Position numbers and translations under genes: made by a program. The notes below the pieces were generated by a model, which saw only the letters and a program-made list of their open reading frames with translations, ran no database searches and was not told the origin of the DNA. Below, one piece after another: positions 58,574 through 64,000 of a stretch of DNA of 64,000 nt. Origin of the DNA: Lachnospiraceae bacterium (GTDB taxonomy: Bacteria; Bacillota; Clostridia; Lachnospirales; Lachnospiraceae). Every line of letters begins with the position of its first letter. The first letter of the stretch is position 1. The DNA is taken from assembly GCA_024698705.1 (NCBI GenBank), contig JAILQX010000018.1:124001-188000 (forward strand), given 5' to 3'.

Positions 58574-59662
58574 TTGAAGATTGAATCCTACGATCTAAGA
58601 ATGGATTCTGCCCGGTCATACAGACTGGATTCTACAAGGAAGTTACAGGTCGGCTACCGCGGAGGGATGAATTCTCTCCCACAGAAAAACTTTGGGGAAA
58701 CCCTCAGTAACATAGCCGATAACGAAACAACAAAAACCGGAGAGACCTTTGCCACAACGGCTGCAAAAGCCTCCCACTCCCCAACCCCGGAATTAAGGGA
58801 CATCCAGAGCATCCGACAACAGTTTGTCCTGTATCTTTGGAGAATGCTGTTCGGTGATGAATCCGCGCGGAAAATGAGTGAAAAATACGGGATCGCCCCT
58901 CAATCCGCCGAACCCTCTGCCACCCTGCAGAGTCCCGCCACTCTTACTCTGTACGGGATCCGCGAAACACACACGATCGAAGAGCAATACGTTTCGTTTG
59001 CTTCGAGCGGAAATGTAAAGACCGCAGACGGACGATCGATCGATTTTAACGTCGCGTTTGAGATGAGCAGCCGCTTTGAGCAGTATTACAGAGAGGAAAG
59101 TGTGGACGTCATCAATCTGTGTGACCCGCTCGTCCTTAATATTTCCGGCGATATGATAGGACTGTCTGACCAGAAGTTCTTCTTTGATCTTGACGCGGAC
59201 GGACAGGAAGAACTGATAAGCAGCCCTCTTAAAGGCAACGCTTTTCTTGCACTTGATAAAAATAAGGATGGTCTCATAAACGACGGTTCGGAGCTTTTCG
59301 GGACAAAGTCCGGTGACGGATTTTCCGATCTGTCTGCCTATGATACGGACCAAAACGGCTGGATAGATGAAAATGATGCCGTTTTTGATCTTCTGAAGGT
59401 CTGGTACAAGGACGAGAGCGGTGAGGACAAACTGCTTTCACTGAAGGAAAGCGGTGTCGGTGCCATCTATCTCGGAAGTGCGGACACAAACTATGTGCTG
59501 AGAAACAGTTTAAATAACACAGAAGCGGATAACGCATCCGATAATGCCAATGAAGTATCTGACTCGTCAGATGTCAACGGTGTTCTCCGCCGGACGGGTA
59601 TTTTCCTGTATGAAAATGCCATGGCGGGCTTAATAGCACATCTGGATATGAATACAGCTTAG
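58574..59662 (+). CDS. Unrecognised 362-residue protein with EF-hand-like calcium-binding repeats
   Basis: It starts with TTG at 58574, seven bases after AAAGGAG. There is no signal peptide or membrane helix. Residues 1-75 look disordered. Residues 200-275 hold three DxDxDG-type loops: FDLDADGQEE (204-213), LDKNKDGLIN (227-236) and YDTDQNGWID (256-265). Between them is SELFGTKSGDGFSDL, a motif seen in proteins with RTX-linked EF-hand domains. Calcium binding is therefore likely. A sigma-28-like promoter precedes it. A motility-linked surface or secreted protein exported without Sec is an inference. A terminator follows the gene. Confidence 0.82.
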   Translation: MKIESYDLRMDSARSYRLDSTRKLQVGYRGGMNSLPQKNFGETLSNIADNETTKTGETFATTAAKASHSPTPELRDIQSIRQQFVLYLWRMLFGDESARKMSEKYGIAPQSAEPSATLQSPATLTLYGIRETHTIEEQYVSFASSGNVKTADGRSIDFNVAFEMSSRFEQYYREESVDVINLCDPLVLNISGDMIGLSDQKFFFDLDADGQEELISSPLKGNAFLALDKNKDGLINDGSELFGTKSGDGFSDLSAYDTDQNGWIDENDAVFDLLKVWYKDESGEDKLLSLKESGVGAIYLGSADTNYVLRNSLNNTEADNASDNANEVSDSSDVNGVLRRTGIFLYENAMAGLIAHLDMNTA

Positions 59663-59708
59663 GATCACCGTTCCAAACAGTATTATGTGTATTGGCAATA
59701 AAAAAAAA

Positions 59709-59740
59709 CGCCGGTCATTCAATGAATGGCCGGTGTTTTT
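59709..59740 (+). terminator. Terminator after the calcium-binding-protein gene
   Basis: CGCCGGTCATTC pairs with GAATGGCCGGTG around an AAT loop, followed by TTTTT. An A-run of nine precedes it, so it may also act for the aconitase gene converging from the right. Confidence 0.88.
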
Positions 59741-59773
59741 GCTCTTTTATATATCGCATGTAATGTTTGATTA

Positions 59774-62056
59774 TTAAATCCTGTTATAATTTATTAAGCA
59801 TCCTTTGAGTATTATCTCTCGTTCCTCATCGGTAAGATCTCCGAGTGTAAGATCGAACTCAGAAAGCCCATTTCCCACATTATAGGCTTTTATAACACCT
59901 GTTTTGTTTTCAATGGCTTTCCTTATACCGGGTATGTATATGTAATCCAGATTTTTAAACGGAAGGTCTCCCTCCTTGATGATGAACGGAAGCATACCCC
60001 AGTTGATGAGGTTCGAACGATAACGCTTGGTTGCATATTCGTTGGCGATGTTCGCCCAACCACCGAGTACCTTCTGGCAGCTTGCTGCCTGTTCTCTTGC
60101 AGAACCGTCACCCGGCTTTACGGCAAATATCGTCGATCCGTATCCTATGTTGCCTGCCGCATCCGGATATTGCTTTGTTATGATATCCATCACTTCTTTA
60201 AGATCCGGTTTTGCCGCAAATACGTCCCCGCCTTCCATGAGTGCGTTCTGAGCCTTCTGCATCTCTTTTGCGCGTCCGACATATTCGGGATCCTTTCTTG
60301 AAAGTGTAAACTCCGCAAGTCCGAGAGGATTTGATCGGTATGATGAGGTTTCTCCGGAAGGTATGAGCTCATCGGTTGTCGTTACGGGATCATGTATCTC
60401 GCTGACAACCCTGAGGACAAGGTTCTCGGGAAGTTCGCACATCTGCGGCCAGTCCTTTATATTGGGACCGAACTTGATCTCAATGCTCGGATCTGCCACT
60501 CCCTTGCTGTCAAATACCCTGTTCTTGTAAATATTGCTGTCAAAATGATATTTGTACGCGCCTATGCGCTCTTCCATCTCGGTTGCAGGTGTGAGATAGC
60601 CCTTATTTGCCGCTGTCGCAGCGATGGATCTCGCATCCATGAGTGCAACGGAAGCTATCTGGCCGTTCTGTACCTTTGAGCCTTCACGGTTCGGGAAGTT
60701 ACGTGTGCTGTGTCTGATAGAGAATGCTCCGTTTGCAGGTGTGTCGCCCGCACCGAAGCAGGGTCCGCAGAATGCCGTCTTTAAGATGGCACCCGTTTCA
60801 AGCAGAGTAGCAGCACAGCCGTTCTTCATAAGTTCCATATATATCGGTGTTGATGCGGGATATACATTAAGTGTGAATTCATCGGCACCTATATAACAGC
60901 CATTCAATATGTCAGCTGCGGCACATATATTTTCAAAGCCACCGCCGGCACAGCCTGCGATAACGCCCTGATCCACGTATAATCTGCCGTTTTTTATCTT
61001 ATCCTGAAGACTGAAGCTTACCTTATCACCGAAGCTTACCTTAGCTCTCTCCTCCACTTCATGAAGTACATCCTTAAGATTTGCATTTACCTCATCGATG
61101 GTATAAGCGTTTGAAGGATGGAAGGGCATAGCTATCATAGGCTTAACCTTATCGAGATCGATGGTGATCATACCGTCGTAATATGCCACATCGGCAGGAT
61201 CGAGCTGCTTATAATCCTCGCTTCTTTCATGGATATCAAAGAAATCCTTTATCTTATCATCCGTTTTCCAGATCGATGAAAGGCATGTGGTCTCCGTGGT
61301 CATTACATCGACACCGATCCTGAAATCAGCACTCAGATCTGCCACTCCGGGACCCACAAACTCCAGTACCTTATTCTTTACATATCCGTTGGCAAATACA
61401 GCTCCTATGAGGGCAATAGCGACGTCCTGAGGGCCTACACCCTTAGACGGCTTTCCTGTCATATATACACCGATAACGCCGGGTCTGTCTATGTCATATG
61501 TCTGGTTTAAGAGCTGCTTTACAAGCTCAGGTCCGCCTTCACCCATGGCCATGGTACCGAGAGCACCGTAACGTGTATGCGAGTCGGATCCGAGTATCAT
61601 CCTTCCGCCGCCCGCAAGCATTTCTCTTGCAAACTGGTGGATGACAGCCTGATGAGGAGGTACATATATACCGCCGTATCTCTTGGCGCATGAAAGTCCA
61701 AACATGTGATCATCTTCATTGATCGTACCGCCTACCGCACAAAGTGAGTTATGGCAGTTTGTAAGTACATAGGGGATGGGGAACTTCTCCAGTCCCGAGG
61801 CCCTGGCTGTCTGTATGATCCCGACAAATGTGATATCATGGCTGGTAAGCTTGTCAAATTTGATCTTCAGCTTATCCATGTTGCCGGAGGTATTGTGACT
61901 CTTTAGTATACCGTAAGCAATGGTACCCTCTATAGCCTTCTCTTTATCGACATCCTTACCTGTTCTGGCTTTTACGGCGGCCGCTGCGTCAGCATTATCT
62001 TCGATAATGTCAACCCCGTTTATCAGATAAGCACCACCTTTTGATAATTTGATCAT
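59774..62056 (-). CDS. Aconitate hydratase
   Basis: The 760-residue protein has aconitase motifs: [37 protein letters not shown] and [13 protein letters not shown], with cysteines for the [4Fe-4S] cluster, and a C-terminal swivel domain with [17 protein letters not shown]. Length and order match the mitochondrial-type or Clostridial subgroup rather than AcnB. It isomerises citrate and isocitrate. Homologous dehydratases for homoaconitate or methylcitrate are hard to exclude by eye. The start overlaps the end of glgP by 4 bp (ATGA), indicating coupled translation. Confidence 0.88.
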   Translation of the reverse strand: MIKLSKGGAYLINGVDIIEDNADAAAAVKARTGKDVDKEKAIEGTIAYGILKSHNTSGNMDKLKIKFDKLTSHDITFVGIIQTARASGLEKFPIPYVLTNCHNSLCAVGGTINEDDHMFGLSCAKRYGGIYVPPHQAVIHQFAREMLAGGGRMILGSDSHTRYGALGTMAMGEGGPELVKQLLNQTYDIDRPGVIGVYMTGKPSKGVGPQDVAIALIGAVFANGYVKNKVLEFVGPGVADLSADFRIGVDVMTTETTCLSSIWKTDDKIKDFFDIHERSEDYKQLDPADVAYYDGMITIDLDKVKPMIAMPFHPSNAYTIDEVNANLKDVLHEVEERAKVSFGDKVSFSLQDKIKNGRLYVDQGVIAGCAGGGFENICAAADILNGCYIGADEFTLNVYPASTPIYMELMKNGCAATLLETGAILKTAFCGPCFGAGDTPANGAFSIRHSTRNFPNREGSKVQNGQIASVALMDARSIAATAANKGYLTPATEMEERIGAYKYHFDSNIYKNRVFDSKGVADPSIEIKFGPNIKDWPQMCELPENLVLRVVSEIHDPVTTTDELIPSGETSSYRSNPLGLAEFTLSRKDPEYVGRAKEMQKAQNALMEGGDVFAAKPDLKEVMDIITKQYPDAAGNIGYGSTIFAVKPGDGSAREQAASCQKVLGGWANIANEYATKRYRSNLINWGMLPFIIKEGDLPFKNLDYIYIPGIRKAIENKTGVIKAYNVGNGLSEFDLTLGDLTDEEREIILKGCLINYNRI

Positions 62057-64000
62057 TCAACCGTCTCCTTTTTCTTTTTAGGCAGCTTAACCTTGTCAAG
62101 ATGCCATATTTCGTCTACGTATTCCTGTATGGTCCTGTCCGATGTGAATTTGCCCGAGCATGCCACGTTAAGTATGGCCGATCTTGCCCAGTTTTCTTCA
62201 TCACGGTAATAAGCCTCTACCTTCTTCTGTGCTTCCGCATAGGATCTGAAATCCTTTAAAATGAAATATCTGTCAGCTTTATCCGTGGACTGTGTATTAA
62301 GAAGAGAATTGTAAAGTGTTCTGAACAGTTCCGGATCATTCGGTGAATAGAATCCGTTCACAAGCTGCATCAGGACCTTTCTTATATCCTCATCACTGTT
62401 AAATATCTCCATCGGATCGTAGCCGCCGTTATTCTCGTAATTGATAACTTCATCCGAGCTCAGACCGAAGATAAATGCATTTTCCTTTCCGACCTCTTCC
62501 ACGATCTCAACATTGGCACCGTCCATGGTTCCGAGTGTAAGTGCACCGTTGAGCATGAATTTCATATTTCCGGTACCGCTGGCTTCCTTACTTGCGGTCG
62601 ATATCTGCTCTGAAACATCACTTGCGGCAAATATCAGCTCTGCGTTGGAAACCCTGTAATTTTCTATAAATACTACCTTTATCTTGCCTTCTATACTCTC
62701 ATCGTTATTGACAACATCTGCCACGGAATTGATGAGCTTGATCGTAAGCTTGGCATTCTTGTAGCCTGCTGCCGCTTTTGCACCGAAGATAAATGTTCTC
62801 GGATAGAAATCCATGTCCGGATGTTCCTTGATCTGATTGTACAGATACATAACATGAAGTATGTTGAGAAGCTGTCTCTTATATTCATGAAGTCTCTTGA
62901 CCTGTACATCGAATATGGATCTGGGGTCGACCTCTATACCGTTGTGCTGCTTGATATACCTGGCAAGCCTTACCTTATTCTGATATTTGATATTCATGAA
63001 TTCCTGACGGCACTGCTCGTCACCGGCATATACCTTAAGTTTCTTGATCTTGCTGAGATCCGTGATCCAGTCATCACCGATATGTGCGGTTACCCAGTCG
63101 GCAAGGAGCGGATTACCGTGAAGAAGAAATCTTCTCTGTGTGATACCGTTGGTCTTGTTGTTGAATTTCTCCGGGAACATCTCGTAGAAATCCTTGAGTT
63201 CCTGCTTCTTGAGTATCTCGGTATGAAGCCTTGCAACACCGTTTACCGAATATCCGGCTACGATCGCAAGGTGTGCCATCTTGACCTGACCGTCGTAGAT
63301 GATTGCCATCTTCTTGATCTTGTCCTGCGTTACACCGGTTTCATAAGGGTATTTCTTCTCGATCTCGATTATGAACCTTCTGTTGATCTCCTCAACTATC
63401 TGATAGATACGCGGAAGAAGTCTTGAGAAGAGTTCTATGGGCCATTTTTCAAGCGCTTCGGCCATGATCGTATGGTTTGTGTATGCGCATACCTTTGTCG
63501 TTACATCCCATGCCTCGTCCCATGTGAGATAATGCTCATCCATGAGTATACGCATGAGCTCTGCGATGGCAACCGTCGGATGCGTGTCATTGAGCTGGAA
63601 GGTAACCTTCTCATGCATCTTCTTTATATCATCATGTGTACGCATGTATTTCGCAACAGCCTCCTGAACAGAAGCCGAAATAAAGAAATACTGCTGTTTT
63701 AACCTGAGTTCCTTACCTGCGTAATGATTGTCGTTGGGATAAAGTACCTCAACTATGTTACGGGCAAGGTTTTCCTGCTCAACAGCCTTCTGATATTCAC
63801 CTTTGTCAAACGAATCAAGCTGGAAACACTCAACAGGCTGAGCATCCCATATCCTCAGTGTGTTTACTATGCCGTTGCCGTATCCGACGATCGGAAGATC
63901 GTAAGGTACCGCATTTACTGCCTGATAGCCTTCCTGCGAAAATACATTCCTGCCGTTTTCATCAACAGATACCCTTACGTATCCGCCAAACTTGACCATC
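62053..64000 (-). CDS. glgP: Glycogen/starch/maltodextrin phosphorylase (5' end beyond the right edge)
   Basis: The 648 residues seen begin at about the first third of the GT35 family protein, so the N-terminal part is outside the window and the Met at 63999 is probably internal. Visible motifs are [45 protein letters not shown]-like [14 protein letters not shown], and [20 protein letters not shown] with the PLP-binding lysine. It releases glucose-1-phosphate from alpha-glucans. The aconitase gene follows with a 4-bp overlap, an unexpected partner. Confidence 0.95.
   Translation of the reverse strand, partial: MVKFGGYVRVSVDENGRNVFSQEGYQAVNAVPYDLPIVGYGNGIVNTLRIWDAQPVECFQLDSFDKGEYQKAVEQENLARNIVEVLYPNDNHYAGKELRLKQQYFFISASVQEAVAKYMRTHDDIKKMHEKVTFQLNDTHPTVAIAELMRILMDEHYLTWDEAWDVTTKVCAYTNHTIMAEALEKWPIELFSRLLPRIYQIVEEINRRFIIEIEKKYPYETGVTQDKIKKMAIIYDGQVKMAHLAIVAGYSVNGVARLHTEILKKQELKDFYEMFPEKFNNKTNGITQRRFLLHGNPLLADWVTAHIGDDWITDLSKIKKLKVYAGDEQCRQEFMNIKYQNKVRLARYIKQHNGIEVDPRSIFDVQVKRLHEYKRQLLNILHVMYLYNQIKEHPDMDFYPRTFIFGAKAAAGYKNAKLTIKLINSVADVVNNDESIEGKIKVVFIENYRVSNAELIFAASDVSEQISTASKEASGTGNMKFMLNGALTLGTMDGANVEIVEEVGKENAFIFGLSSDEVINYENNGGYDPMEIFNSDEDIRKVLMQLVNGFYSPNDPELFRTLYNSLLNTQSTDKADRYFILKDFRSYAEAQKKVEAYYRDEENWARSAILNVACSGKFTSDRTIQEYVDEIWHLDKVKLPKKKKETVE

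Overview
The window looks like a chromosomal segment of a Gram-positive, anaerobic, probably flagellated member of the Firmicutes, most likely Lachnospiraceae (Butyrivibrio/Roseburia-like). The reasons are strong AGGAGG-type ribosome binding sites with some TTG and GTG starts, a PyrK/PyrD(B) pair, a YwiB-like DUF1934 protein, MurF/Ddl, a 760-residue aconitase, and two promoters that look sigma-28 (SigD)-dependent. This assignment is inference from gene content only. I found no rRNA, tRNA, CRISPR array, transposase or phage gene.

From 1 to about 42.4 kb lies one large, mostly minus-strand locus for surface glycans. It holds: a UDP-HexNAc dehydrogenase and C4-epimerase pair (0.4-2.9 kb); an O-acetylation pair (SGNH protein plus MBOAT) with a sulfatase-fold membrane enzyme (2.9-7.5 kb); a bacillosamine-type block (membrane 4,6-dehydratase, aminotransferase, PglC-like phosphoglycosyl transferase, an ATP-grasp enzyme where an acetyltransferase would be expected, and two glycosyltransferases; 7.5-14.6 kb); a Wzy/ligase-like polytopic protein; a YidC-CDP-glycerol glycerophosphotransferase fusion with a small membrane protein beside it (17.1-19.4 kb); a four-gene cassette of TIM-barrel isomerase, SDR, GT2 and FAD oxidoreductase (19.5-23.4 kb); a set of GtrB-like GT2 enzymes, GtrA and five large polytopic proteins that look like GT-C glycosyltransferases (23.6-39.9 kb), with an RffA aminotransferase and a second MBOAT/SGNH pair; and pseudaminic acid genes pseI, pseH-like, pseF and pseG (37-42.4 kb). 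Together they suggest synthesis of nucleotide-activated amino and nonulosonic sugars, loading onto undecaprenyl phosphate, transfer outside the membrane, and O-acetyl or phosphoglycerol-type decoration.

From 42.5 to 64 kb the genes are mainly housekeeping: an AI-2E-family permease, an NlpC/P60 hydrolase, asnS, a trigger-factor-like lipoprotein, DUF1934, a GntR/FCD regulator, ispE, pyrC-pyrK-pyrD, plsC, murF-ddl, aconitase and the 3' part of glgP. Two unrecognised proteins without Sec signals (51.0 and 58.6 kb) each sit behind a sigma-28-like promoter and may belong to the motility regulon.

Non-coding structure is rich. There is a dispersed palindromic repeat in three places, one of them in frame inside an MBOAT gene. 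There are also a roughly 215-bp nested palindrome at 31.9-32.1 kb, a second fold-back element at 43.8-43.9 kb followed by a 31-bp tandem array, and a duplicated ribosome-binding-site/start region at 0.3 kb.
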